Source: Stigmatella ashevillena | GTDB lineage: Bacteria > Myxococcota > Myxococcia > Myxococcales > Myxococcaceae | Reading direction: 5' to 3' | DNA: 64,000 bases | Assembly (NCBI RefSeq): GCF_028368975.1 | Contig: NZ_JAQNDM010000002.1 | Coordinates: forward strand, 6,380,425-6,444,424 | Part shown: positions 6,835-15,355 of the stretch, one piece after another | Numbering within the stretch: position 1 is the first letter of the stretch | Layout: every line of letters begins with the position of its first letter | Notes under the pieces: model-generated | Databases searched by the model: none | What the model was told of the DNA's origin: nothing | The model's input: only the letters and a program-made list of their open reading frames with translations | Program-made: the position numbers and the translations under genes

Positions 6835-9572
6835 TCCGACATGTCCACGGGACCGGGGCGCGCCGCGTCGAACAGCGCCCTCAGCTCGGGCACCACCTGC
6901 GGCGAGTCATAGAAGCAGTCCTCCAGCATCGGGGCGATGTCATGGCGCCAGATGCGCTCGACACGTCCGGGGTCCAGGTCCTTGTCCATGAAGAACGAGT
7001 GGCCAATGCAGAACTCCCGTCCAGGAGAGCGGGCGATGCGCGCATTCACCGCCTCCAGCCCCTGCACGGCCCAATCACACACATCCGGTGCCACATCCCA
7101 TTTGAGAAGGTTACGCCGGAGGATCTCCGCGTCCGGATCCATCCGGACGAAGTGAAAGCGGCGGCGCAGCGCCACGTCGATCTGCGCGATGGAGCGGTCC
7201 GCGCTGTTCATCGTGCCAATGAGGTACAGGTTGGTGGGCAGCTCGAAGAAGTCCCCGGAGCCCGCGAGCCGCACGCGCTCCTCCCGGTACTCCAGCAGGT
7301 AGAGCAACTCGCCGAAGACGCGCGGGAGGGCGCCCCGGTTGATCTCGTCAATGAGCAACACGAAGCGCTCGGTGGGAGCGGCCTGAGCCCGCTCCGCCAG
7401 GGACTTGAGGATGCCGGGGCGGTATTCGTAGCGCAGCCCTCCGGGCGCCTGGGCGTCCACCTGAGGCCTCAGCCCCTCCACGAAGTCCTCGTAGGAGTAG
7501 GCCGGATGGAACTGGACGCGCTCGCAGCGGGCCTCGGCGCCCGCCTGGTACCGCGCCAACTCGCGGGCGATGAAGGTTTTTCCCGTGCCCGGAGGCCCAT
7601 AGAGGATGAGCTGGCGCCGGTGTTCCAGCAGCGCACACAGCTCCTCCAGCCGCTCCCGGCGCAGCGAGGTGGCGTGCAGGAAGCGCTCCGCCGGATCCAG
7701 CTCCTTCGGAGGCGGCTGTTGATCCAACCGCGCTTTGAGCCAGTAGAGAAAGCGCCGCATGGCCTGCGTGGCCGGCCTGTCCGCCGTCCCCGGCAGGTGG
7801 TGCGCGAGCGCCTCGCGCAGCGCATCGTTGGAGCGCACGGCCCGGGTGCCCACCGGGAGCGAGTCCGGCAAGGGCGGCAGCCCGAGCATCTCCATCATCC
7901 GCGCCTTCCCCGTGTCGCCCTCATGGCAGTGGATGCCCAGGAAACGCTCGGGGTGCACCACGGCCAGACACTTCATGAGAACGCCTTCGCTCAGCCCCTT
8001 CACGGCGGTGGGGCTGTCCCGGTCGAGCGCACGGTCGAGGCGCAACTCCACCCGGCCCTCGCCATGCAGCACCTCGCGCAGCGTGGCCCGGAAGTGGGCG
8101 AGCTGCTCCTCCCGGGCCTCCAGGAAAAAGCGGTTGAGCAGGGCCACGGGGCCCGCCGAGCCCAGTACCCCGAGCTGATACACGGGCCGGAAGTCCTCCG
8201 GGGTGAGCGTGCCGAGCGCCTCCGGGGCGAGCATCCGCGCCCAGGCCTCGCGCTGAGCGGCCTCCCGGCCATCCGTGTCATCCGGATGGCCCGCGGTGCG
8301 GCGCCACGTGTCCACCCACGCGGCCAATTCCAGCACGCGCGGGGCCCGGGGAGGCGAAGGCTCGGGGAGCAGGGCCCCCGCGGGAAGGTACGGGGCGAGC
8401 ACCTCGTGAACCTCGGGGTTGCGGTCCCGGATGAGCCGGGCGAGGGGAGGCAGCTCATCGGCGCGGATGGGCAGCACCATGCCGCTGCGGGGCGAGGCCA
8501 TCATCATCCCGGACAGCGTCGAGTGCGCCTGGATGGCGGACAGCGGAATGGGCTGGGCCAGCACGTCCGTGAGGAACTCCACCTCGAAGCGCGTCTCTTC
8601 CCCCACGGAAGCAGGCTCGGAGGCCAGCTTCCCCAACCCCAGCACCTCGCGCACCGGGCTGGCCTGATAGAGGAAGACGAGGTCTCCGGGCTCGGCATCC
8701 CGGAGCCACTCGCGTGAGCCGCGTTGGAGGGCGGTCCACGTGCTCCGTCGGCCGCGCCGGATCTCCGCGCGGAAGTTGCGCTTGGAGAGCATGTTGCGAA
8801 CGACCCAGGCGCCGATCTCCTCGTCCGGCTCGCCGCCCGCCTCATCGCCCGGAGCCTCTTCCAACTCCTCCACCCTCCGGCGTGCCAGGAAGCCGCCGAG
8901 CTTCCGGTCGCACATCCAGTGGCAGAAGGCATCGAAGTGGTTCGCGTCCTGGATGCCCAACGGCTTGAGGCGCTCCAGCACGAAGCGCAGCGTGGCGGTG
9001 GCCTCCAGGTAGTGCTCCAGGCCCACGCTCACCTCGCGGGACTCGCCCCACAGCGCCAGGCAGAAGTGGGCCGTGCGCCGACTCCGGGCGTTGACGGCGA
9101 GGTACAGGTCCGGCCGCAGGGCATGCAGCGCGGGGCTGAGGAACCCTGCGCGGAAGCCCCTCGACAGGGGCGAGGTGGCAAAGGCCTCGAGGGCCGCGGG
9201 TTGGGGGCCTCGCTCCAGGGCGCGCAGCAGGCGCAGCAGGTGCGTGGCGATGTCCCGCCAGGAGGCTGCGTCCGCGACCCAGCCCACGCTCTGGAACCAG
9301 GGTTGGATTTCCCGGTTGATGATGGCCCAGAGCGTCGTCCAGGCGCCGCGCTGGCGGTTGTAGGGGGTGTCTCGGTGGGGCAGGAGCTTCATCAGCACCC
9401 GCTCCGTCACGTCCTCTCCCGCGTCGGCGCGCCGGCAGATGTCCTCGAAGGCGGTCCGGAGAAACGCCGCATCCGTGGCATAGCGGGCCAGGTGGTCCTG
9501 GCCCGCGGGTTGATGAATGAAGCGCTGGAGGAACTGGGCCACCAGCTCGGGCAGGGGCGGCAGGACATTCAC
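6831..9572 (-). CDS. mcrB: McrB-family AAA+ GTPase with internal EVE/PUA-like domain
   Basis: McrB recognises modified DNA and drives McrC cleavage by GTP hydrolysis. I place the start at GTG 9572, with GGAGGT nine bases upstream; the frame stays open further upstream but would run into the DUF4241-HEAT gene. The 913-residue product has a C-terminal McrB AAA+ module: Walker A GPPGTGKT (659-666), Walker B LLIDEINRG (739-747) and the family motif GTMNSADRSIAQID (786-799) followed by ALRRRF. The N-terminal 640 residues are unusual. Residues about 253-378 resemble an EVE/PUA-like modified-base reader (EPGDLVFLYQA, VLGLGKLASEP, PLSAIQAHSTLSG). Segments near 145-200 and 525-592 look like two copies of one helical unit (ALRPDLYLAVN versus AVVHPERFLGIH). 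mcrC follows with a 4-bp overlap. Confidence 0.92.
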   Translation of the reverse strand: MNVLPPLPELVAQFLQRFIHQPAGQDHLARYATDAAFLRTAFEDICRRADAGEDVTERVLMKLLPHRDTPYNRQRGAWTTLWAIINREIQPWFQSVGWVADAASWRDIATHLLRLLRALERGPQPAALEAFATSPLSRGFRAGFLSPALHALRPDLYLAVNARSRRTAHFCLALWGESREVSVGLEHYLEATATLRFVLERLKPLGIQDANHFDAFCHWMCDRKLGGFLARRRVEELEEAPGDEAGGEPDEEIGAWVVRNMLSKRNFRAEIRRGRRSTWTALQRGSREWLRDAEPGDLVFLYQASPVREVLGLGKLASEPASVGEETRFEVEFLTDVLAQPIPLSAIQAHSTLSGMMMASPRSGMVLPIRADELPPLARLIRDRNPEVHEVLAPYLPAGALLPEPSPPRAPRVLELAAWVDTWRRTAGHPDDTDGREAAQREAWARMLAPEALGTLTPEDFRPVYQLGVLGSAGPVALLNRFFLEAREEQLAHFRATLREVLHGEGRVELRLDRALDRDSPTAVKGLSEGVLMKCLAVVHPERFLGIHCHEGDTGKARMMEMLGLPPLPDSLPVGTRAVRSNDALREALAHHLPGTADRPATQAMRRFLYWLKARLDQQPPPKELDPAERFLHATSLRRERLEELCALLEHRRQLILYGPPGTGKTFIARELARYQAGAEARCERVQFHPAYSYEDFVEGLRPQVDAQAPGGLRYEYRPGILKSLAERAQAAPTERFVLLIDEINRGALPRVFGELLYLLEYREERVRLAGSGDFFELPTNLYLIGTMNSADRSIAQIDVALRRRFHFVRMDPDAEILRRNLLKWDVAPDVCDWAVQGLEAVNARIARSPGREFCIGHSFFMDKDLDPGRVERIWRHDIAPMLEDCFYDSPQVVPELRALFDAARPGPVDMSE

Positions 9573-9676
9573 GCGGCGGAGACCTCCACGGAGGGCCTGC
9601 CGGCTCGTGGGAACGGGGCTTGCCCGGCCGGTGGGCAGACAGGACGGAGGGGGTAGGGCACCTGCAACACTACCCA

Positions 9677-9698
9677 CCACGGCTGCCCGCAGCCATGG
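9677..9698. terminator. Hairpin between DUF4241-HEAT gene and mcrB
   Basis: CCACGGCTGC (9677-9686) faces GCAGCCATGG (9689-9698) with a 2-base gap. As minus-strand RNA the single mismatch becomes a G-U pair, giving a 10-bp stem. On the plus strand it is followed by TTTT. It lies just downstream of the DUF4241-HEAT gene and about 105 bp before mcrB, so it may separate or attenuate the two. Confidence 0.45.
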
Positions 9699-9738
9699 TT
9701 TTCGCGTCGTCGCGGGGAAGGGGCGGCGGGCGGGACGC

Positions 9739-11253
9739 TCAGGAGCGCTGGCGCAGCAGGTCCCGGGCGTACCACGCCAGGAGGGGCTGCGGGCTGGAGG
9801 CCGCATGCCACAGGGCCATGAGGGCCGACGCCGTCAGCGGGGCGAAGGCGCTCAGGGAGCTGACGGCCGCCACGTGCAATTCCGGGTCGAGGTCCCGGTC
9901 GTGGAGGATGCCCGCCAGCGTCTCCATCGCGGCCTCCTGGTGGGCACTCAGGGGCGAGTGGTTCAGCTTCGCGGCCGCCGCCACGCGCAGCTCCGGGCGG
10001 GCCGTGTCCAGCAACCGCACGAGCAGCGCCTGGGCCTCGGCCCGCTCCTCCCCGAGGTCCCAGATGAGCCCCATGATGAAGCTGTGGATGCTGGGATCCT
10101 CCTCGGCCAGCCGGGGAAGGAGGGCGGCGAGGATGCGCTCCGCGAGGGGCTGAAGCGCCCCGGTGCGCTTGTGGCACAGGCCGATGCTCGCCGCCGCGCG
10201 CAGCAACACGGCAAGCGGCTCGCCGCGCGTGGGCGGACACATCGCCTGGGCCAGCCGCTCCACCTGCTCGGGCGCCTCGGCGCAGATCCGGGCCACGGCC
10301 GCTGCGGCATACTCCCGCTCGGCCGGATCCGTCCCGGGCGCGAGGATGAACGCGAGCAGGGGCTCCACCGCCTCCCGCGCCTCTCCGTCATACCCGCCCA
10401 CTTCCCGCAGGGCCCGCCCTCGGGCTTGCGCGTCCGTGCTCCCGAGCTGCTCCACCAGCTCCCGCACCCGGGCGCGCCGCGCGCCGGGGTTGTCGGTGAA
10501 CTCGGGCCGCGCCAGGTCCAAGTGCTGGAAGTCGGTGACGAGGCAGACCGGCCGGCCATCCTCGGCCAACCCCCACCACGAGGACTGGGCGCTGGGGTAC
10601 AGCGGGGCGTGGGGGCACCGGCCCGGAGAGAAGACGATGACGTTGGCCCCGGAGGACGCATCCACCGTCAGCGCGGCGCTGGACCAGGAAGGCGGACTGG
10701 CCGGGGCCGCCGTCTCGAGGAAGGCCGGAGACGTCTGCGAGGCCTGCTCCACCGCGTCCGCGTCGAGGAAGGCCAGCATGTCGAGCGCGGCCGCGGGGCC
10801 ATGCGGATGGCCGGGCCGCAGGACCTGAGCGCCCTGCTCTCCCCGGGAGGCCAGCTCCCACCGGGTGGGGCGGGTATCCTCGAACTGGACCATCGCCATG
10901 GCGACCAGCTCCCGGGCCTCGGCGGTGCCCGCACGGCCCGTATGCAGGACGCTGAGCAGGACCGGGTAGCGGCCCGGCGCCACGGTGCGGGTGAAGGGCT
11001 CGCGGTGGCTCAGCGAGAGCAGCACCAGCAAGTGCGCCTGGGGGACGGGGCGCGGGGGCAGACACAGCGGATGACATGCCACCACCCGGCCACTGGTCAA
11101 AACCAAGGTTCCCGCGTGATGTGTGGATACCCGGACCGGTTGGCCGTGATCCAACAAGACCCGCCTGCCGTCGAATGCTGCCAGCAGATCATTCCGGCGG
11201 GGGTTTACGCTGGGCAAGGCCACTGCAACCGCTGGTGAATGGCGGTGTTTCAT
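9739..11253 (-). CDS. DUF4241 domain protein with C-terminal HEAT-like repeats
   Basis: The 504-residue product starts at ATG 11253, preceded by AGGAAGAGG; the frame is open further upstream but without a better start. Residues about 1-245 follow the DUF4241 pattern: SGRVVACHPL, VAPGRYPVLLSV, WELAS, a DMLAFLDADA stretch, then NVIVFSPG and GRPVCLVTDFQHL. The function of DUF4241 is not established. The C-terminal half (about 260-504) is all helical with repeated ALREVGG/AAAAVARI/AAAKL elements, consistent with HEAT-like repeats and thus a protein-binding scaffold. It has no signal peptide and is likely cytoplasmic. It lies upstream of mcrB on the same strand, separated by 166 bp with a hairpin, so a shared role in defence is possible but unproven. 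Confidence 0.7.
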   Translation of the reverse strand: MKHRHSPAVAVALPSVNPRRNDLLAAFDGRRVLLDHGQPVRVSTHHAGTLVLTSGRVVACHPLCLPPRPVPQAHLLVLLSLSHREPFTRTVAPGRYPVLLSVLHTGRAGTAEARELVAMAMVQFEDTRPTRWELASRGEQGAQVLRPGHPHGPAAALDMLAFLDADAVEQASQTSPAFLETAAPASPPSWSSAALTVDASSGANVIVFSPGRCPHAPLYPSAQSSWWGLAEDGRPVCLVTDFQHLDLARPEFTDNPGARRARVRELVEQLGSTDAQARGRALREVGGYDGEAREAVEPLLAFILAPGTDPAEREYAAAAVARICAEAPEQVERLAQAMCPPTRGEPLAVLLRAAASIGLCHKRTGALQPLAERILAALLPRLAEEDPSIHSFIMGLIWDLGEERAEAQALLVRLLDTARPELRVAAAAKLNHSPLSAHQEAAMETLAGILHDRDLDPELHVAAVSSLSAFAPLTASALMALWHAASSPQPLLAWYARDLLRQRS

Positions 11254-11385
11254 GGAGCCTCTTCCTGCATCGGGGAAGGGACAAGCCGAAGAGCGCTGCG
11301 CCATCGCAAGAGTACGGAATCAGAGGAGGGAAGTCACGTGCCCCGGCCGCTTCCCCCTTCTCCTCCGAGGCGCATCCATGGTGGC

Positions 11386-11400
11386 TGAAACATTGTTTCA
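11386..11400. promoter_or_regulatory. Perfect inverted repeat between divergent genes
   Basis: TGAAACA-T-TGTTTCA is a 15-bp palindrome with 7-bp perfect arms, in the 237-bp gap between the DUF4241-HEAT gene (minus) and the gene at 11491 (plus). Its AT content stands out in this GC-rich gap. A dimeric repressor operator is the simplest reading. Confidence 0.45.
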
Positions 11401-11490
11401 ACCTGGTACAGCAGGGGGCCTTCCCCCGCTGCCGGGGCTCGACTAGGGTGCGCCGCCCTTTCTGCCGTCCCTCTCGCCAAGGACTCGAAC

Positions 11491-11964
11491 ATGCCAAGGA
11501 TTAGCAACGTCCAGATTCAGGAGCGCAGCACGTTCCTGCTTGAGCTCATCCGCAGCCAGCCGGACATCAGCCGTGACGAGGCGCGGGAGCGCTTCGACGA
11601 GAAGTTCAGCGCCACGCTCAACCCCAAGCTGTTCCAGGAGCTGCGCGAGCAGGTGCTGGAGGAGCGCATGGGCGCCGCCCCGGCCCAGGAGCCCGTGCGG
11701 GAGGAGCCGCCGGAAGAGGCCTCCGAGGAAGAGGTGGCCCCGAAGATGCCCACGGGCGCGTTCGAGGGCAATGGCGCCTCCGGGCAGCCCGCCAAGGCCA
11801 AGATCAAGGCCAAGGGCCAGCGGAACCTCTTCGTGGATGCGCCCAAGGAGCAGCTCGTCTTCCTGGAGCGCATCGTGCAGCAGCTCCAGGAGGCGGGCGC
11901 CTCGAACGTCCGCATCGACCACTCCACGGACCGCTGGATGGTCCTCGTGGTGGATCCGAAGTAG
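11491..11964 (+). CDS. Conserved small cytoplasmic protein of unknown function
   Basis: This 157-residue protein is not assigned to a characterised family. It starts with ATG after a weak purine stretch (CAAGGACTCGAAC). The N-terminal 55 residues are predicted helical (TFLLELIRSQPDISRDEARERF, here shortened by family resemblance to winged-helix-like folds), the middle (55-110) is a Glu/Pro and Lys/Ala-rich linker (EEPPEEASEEEV, AKAKIKAKG), and the C-terminal 45 residues (EQLVFLERIVQQLQEAGA, then VRIDHSTDRWMVLVV) look like a small alpha/beta domain. No signal peptide or membrane segment. The two-domain-plus-linker design suggests a DNA- or protein-binding adaptor, but this is inference. The MFS exporter follows 56 bp downstream. 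Confidence 0.75.
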   Translation: MPRISNVQIQERSTFLLELIRSQPDISRDEARERFDEKFSATLNPKLFQELREQVLEERMGAAPAQEPVREEPPEEASEEEVAPKMPTGAFEGNGASGQPAKAKIKAKGQRNLFVDAPKEQLVFLERIVQQLQEAGASNVRIDHSTDRWMVLVVDPK

Positions 11965-12020
11965 CTGGCGGGGGTGGTCCGCACCCGTTAAGCAAGACAC
12001 CCTCCTTGTCGGCCGAGCGA

Positions 12021-13490
12021 ATGCGAACCACCCACCGTCCCCTGACCACCCTGGCCCTCGCCTTGAGCCTCTTCATGGCGGCCCTGGAGATGACCGTCGT
12101 CTCCACCGCCATGCCCACGGTGGTCAGTGATTTGGGGGGACTGCAGGGCTACGCCTGGGTCTTCACGGCGTACATGCTGTCCTCCACCATCACCGTGCCC
12201 ATCTACGGCAAGCTGTCGGACCTGTACGGGCGCAAGCCCCTCCTCCTCTTTGGAATCGGCCTGTTCCTCGTGGGGTCCATCGCCAGCGGGCTGTCCACGT
12301 CGATGAACATGCTGATCGCCTTCCGGGTCCTCCAGGGGTTGGGGGCCGGGGCGATGCAGCCGGTGGCGCTCACCATCGTGGGAGACATCTACACGCTGGA
12401 GCAGCGGGCGAAGGTGCAAGGGGCCTTCAGCGCCGTGTGGGGGGTGGCGGGGTTGGTGGGGCCGCTCACCGGCGGCCTCATCGTGAAGTACCTCAGCTGG
12501 CACTGGGTCTTCTTCATCAACGTTCCGGTGGGGCTGGGCGCGCTGGCGTTGCTGGTCTTCTTCTTTCACGAGAAGGTTCAGCGCAAGCCGCAGAAGCTGG
12601 ACTTCGCGGGCGCGGCGTTGCTCTCCGTGGGCGTGGTGGCGTTGCTCTTCGGCGTGCAGGGCACGGGCCAGGGTCTGCTCGCGCTCCTGGTGGGAGCGGC
12701 CGTGCTGGGCGTCTTCGTGTGGGTGGAGGGCAAGGTGGCCGATCCCCTCATCCCGATGAGCCTGTTCAAGATTCCCGTCATCGCCATCGCCTCGGTGGCG
12801 GGGGTGTTCTTCTCGGTGGCGATGTTCGGGGCGACCGCCTACGTGCCCCTCTACGTCCAGGGTGTGCTGGGGGGCTCCCCCACGCAGGCGGGGGGAATGA
12901 TTACGCCGATGATCGTCGGCTGGCCGCTGGCGAGCCTGGTGGCCGGCAAGCTGTTGCTCCGCACGGGGCCTCGCCCGCTCATCATTGGAGGGCTGGGGCT
13001 GACCGTGGTGGGCACGGCGTTGATGGCGCTGCTGCTCAAGCCGGGCGCGCCCCTGTTGATTCCGGGGCTGGCGATGGCGCTGTTCGGTATTGGGCTGGGG
13101 TTTGCGACCACCTCGTTGCTCATCGCGGTGCAGACGAGCGTGGGGTGGGAGCTGCGCGGGGTGGTCACCGCCAGCACCATGTTCTTCCGCACCGTCGGCG
13201 GGGCGCTCGGGGTCGGGCTGATGGGCGGGGTGATGGTGGCCCAGCTCATGAAGGACCCGAGCGTGTCCCTCTCCGCCGCCAATGCGCTGCTCGGCCCCGA
13301 ACATGGCCAGGCGCTGCCCTCCGCCCTGCTGGAGACCTTGAGTGGTGCGCTCCGCTTCGGCCTGACCATCAACTTCTGGATCATCTGTGGCTGCACCGCC
13401 GCCGCCTTCGCCGTGGGGCTGTTCTTTCCCAAGGGCGGGAAGGACAGGGGAACGGCGCTTTCCTCCTCGGACGTGACCGCGTCGCATTGA
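12021..13490 (+). CDS. MFS drug exporter, DHA2 (EmrB/QacA) type
   Basis: This 489-residue integral membrane protein is a proton-driven multidrug exporter of the 14-helix DHA2 branch. The first helix begins RPLTTLALALSLFMAALEMT and contains the usual D/E in helix 1; motif A appears as GKLSDLYGRKPLLL between helices 2 and 3, and motif C-like sequence as GVAGLVGPLTGG in helix 5. I chose ATG 12021; a TTG at 12006 in frame is also possible. Ribosome-site support is weak for both. The C-terminus ends with a short polar tail. It could be in one transcript with the small gene at 11491. The substrate is not predictable. Confidence 0.88.
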   Translation: MRTTHRPLTTLALALSLFMAALEMTVVSTAMPTVVSDLGGLQGYAWVFTAYMLSSTITVPIYGKLSDLYGRKPLLLFGIGLFLVGSIASGLSTSMNMLIAFRVLQGLGAGAMQPVALTIVGDIYTLEQRAKVQGAFSAVWGVAGLVGPLTGGLIVKYLSWHWVFFINVPVGLGALALLVFFFHEKVQRKPQKLDFAGAALLSVGVVALLFGVQGTGQGLLALLVGAAVLGVFVWVEGKVADPLIPMSLFKIPVIAIASVAGVFFSVAMFGATAYVPLYVQGVLGGSPTQAGGMITPMIVGWPLASLVAGKLLLRTGPRPLIIGGLGLTVVGTALMALLLKPGAPLLIPGLAMALFGIGLGFATTSLLIAVQTSVGWELRGVVTASTMFFRTVGGALGVGLMGGVMVAQLMKDPSVSLSAANALLGPEHGQALPSALLETLSGALRFGLTINFWIICGCTAAAFAVGLFFPKGGKDRGTALSSSDVTASH

Positions 13491-13511
13491 GCGGGGCCCG
13501 CCTGCGTTTCG

Positions 13512-15167
13512 TCACGCCTTGCGGTCCTTCAGCCGGGTGTAGGTGTACGAGATGAGCAGCAGCAGCACCCCGAGGAGGATGAAGGTGACGACGCGCTGAT
13601 CCGTGGGCAGCCGTGACAGGTCCACCAGGAGCAGCCGTCCGAGTGCGAGGGCCAGCCCCGCGATTCCCACGAGTCGGTACCGGCGCTCGTGGAAGGCAAA
13701 GCCCACGGCGAACATGCCGGAGGCGGCGATGGCCCACCCCAGCGTGATGAGCCCGGCGGGCATCTCCTGCCCGATGAGCCAGACCAGGGCGAGCCCCGCG
13801 CCCCCCGCGCACAGCGCCTGAAGCAGCCCATGGCCCCGGAACCTCTCCGGCGGCGGAAGCCAGGAGGGACGGAACTCCCCCAGCCGCTCGACGAGCAGGA
13901 AGCAGACGAAGGCGGCGGCGAACAGTGCGGAGGGACGGGTGCCGGTGAGCTGCGCCGCCGCCAGACCCACCAGGAGAATGGCCACACTGAGCCCGCGCAG
14001 CGCAGGCGACACCAGTGCGCGCGCCGCGAGCCCCACGCCCATGCCCGTCACGAGCCAGGAGACCACCAAGGGGGTGGCGCTGAAGTGCGCGGGCATGGCC
14101 AGGGCGAGGGTGATGGCGCCGAGGACAAGGTAGGCGTGCGTGAGGGCAGGAGGCGCTTGCCGCCACCGGGCCCCCAGGGCTCCCGCGCCCTGGGCCAGCG
14201 CGGCGGCGAGCAGGAACGTGAAGAGTTGGGGTGCGCTTCGGGTCTGCACCTCATAGGCGCCCAAGGCCAACAGCCCCACCCAGTTGAGGGACACGAAGGA
14301 GAGGCACGCGCGGGTGGAGAGCTCCCGGGGACGGGCGAGCAGGGCCACGGAGAAGAGCAGGAAGTACAGGGCGAGGAAGGACAGGCTCAGCAGGAGCCTC
14401 CCGGAGTCGGGTGCGCCGGGAGCGAGCGCCGGGGCGCGGATCGCCCAGAGGGTGTGCGTGCTGTAGACGGAGACGAGGCTCGACAGGGGGACGATGACCC
14501 AGCGGTTCTTCACCAGGAAGAAGAGGGCGCCCATCGCCAGCAGCGTGGTGGACAGCAGGGTGAAGGCGGTGACGTCGCTGAGCATCCCGGTGTGCAGCCC
14601 CAGAAAGAGCGCGATGCCGGCCACCGTCTCCGAGTGCATCCGTTGGGCGGTGACGACGATGCCGAGGACGAACGCCGCCAGCAGCACCAGCGCGAGCACC
14701 TGGCTGTCGATGACGCGCACCGAGGGAATGAAGTGCAACGCGTATGTGACGAAGTAGGCGAGCGCCAAGCCTCCCCCGAAGACGATGCGCCCGAAGAGCA
14801 GCGAGCGCCGGGAGAGCCAGAGCCCCAGGGCGCCCAGCCCCGCGCTCAGCACGTAGCCCAGCACCACCCGGACGAGCATCCCCAATTCCCCGAAGCGGTA
14901 GGTGATGAGGTAGGCGATGCCGGTGATGAGGGCCACGATGCCCAGGCGGCTCATCCAATACGTGCCCAGGTGGGCTTCCAGGTCCGCAGGGGGAGACGCG
15001 GCAGGGACGGGGGCCAAAGTTCCGGAGGGCTCGGCGAGCGGCAGCGTGGGCGAGGCCTGGGGGCTCGCGCCCTCCAACTGTTGGAGCCGCGTCTCCAGCG
15101 ACGTGACGAGTTGCTCCAACCGCTGAACGCGCGCTCGCAGTTCCCCGGTTTGCTCCTCGGCGCTCAT
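13512..15167 (-). CDS. DUF2339 polytopic membrane protein
   Basis: The 551-residue product starts with a short coiled coil (LRARVQRLEQLVTSLETRL, residues 10-28) and a Pro/Ala linker, then about 14 hydrophobic helices. The segment LGTYWMSRLGIVALITGIAYL (split here: LGTYWMSRLG at about 67, then IVALITGIAYL) is the hallmark opening of the DUF2339 family. Biochemical function of the family is unknown; an envelope role is usual speculation. It is convergent with the MFS gene, separated by 21 bp. Confidence 0.85.
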   Translation of the reverse strand: MSAEEQTGELRARVQRLEQLVTSLETRLQQLEGASPQASPTLPLAEPSGTLAPVPAASPPADLEAHLGTYWMSRLGIVALITGIAYLITYRFGELGMLVRVVLGYVLSAGLGALGLWLSRRSLLFGRIVFGGGLALAYFVTYALHFIPSVRVIDSQVLALVLLAAFVLGIVVTAQRMHSETVAGIALFLGLHTGMLSDVTAFTLLSTTLLAMGALFFLVKNRWVIVPLSSLVSVYSTHTLWAIRAPALAPGAPDSGRLLLSLSFLALYFLLFSVALLARPRELSTRACLSFVSLNWVGLLALGAYEVQTRSAPQLFTFLLAAALAQGAGALGARWRQAPPALTHAYLVLGAITLALAMPAHFSATPLVVSWLVTGMGVGLAARALVSPALRGLSVAILLVGLAAAQLTGTRPSALFAAAFVCFLLVERLGEFRPSWLPPPERFRGHGLLQALCAGGAGLALVWLIGQEMPAGLITLGWAIAASGMFAVGFAFHERRYRLVGIAGLALALGRLLLVDLSRLPTDQRVVTFILLGVLLLLISYTYTRLKDRKA

Positions 15168-15355
15168 GTGTGCTCCCTCACGGACTCACGGGGGGGTGTC
15201 CGGTTGCCCCCCGCGGGGAACACACCATAGGGGCCCGCGGGGAAGCACGGGGACAATGCGTGGCAAGGCTTGAGAATCATTGAAGAGTCAACGACTGGTC
15301 ATGTCAGACCGTCAGGTTATTCGGACCCTCTTCGACCAAGTGCACGGGTAGGTTC

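Noticed and set aside
9573..9806. Upstream in-frame extension of mcrB to ATG 9806
   Set aside because: It would overlap the 3' end of the DUF4241-HEAT gene; a GTG with GGAGGT at 9572 fits better.
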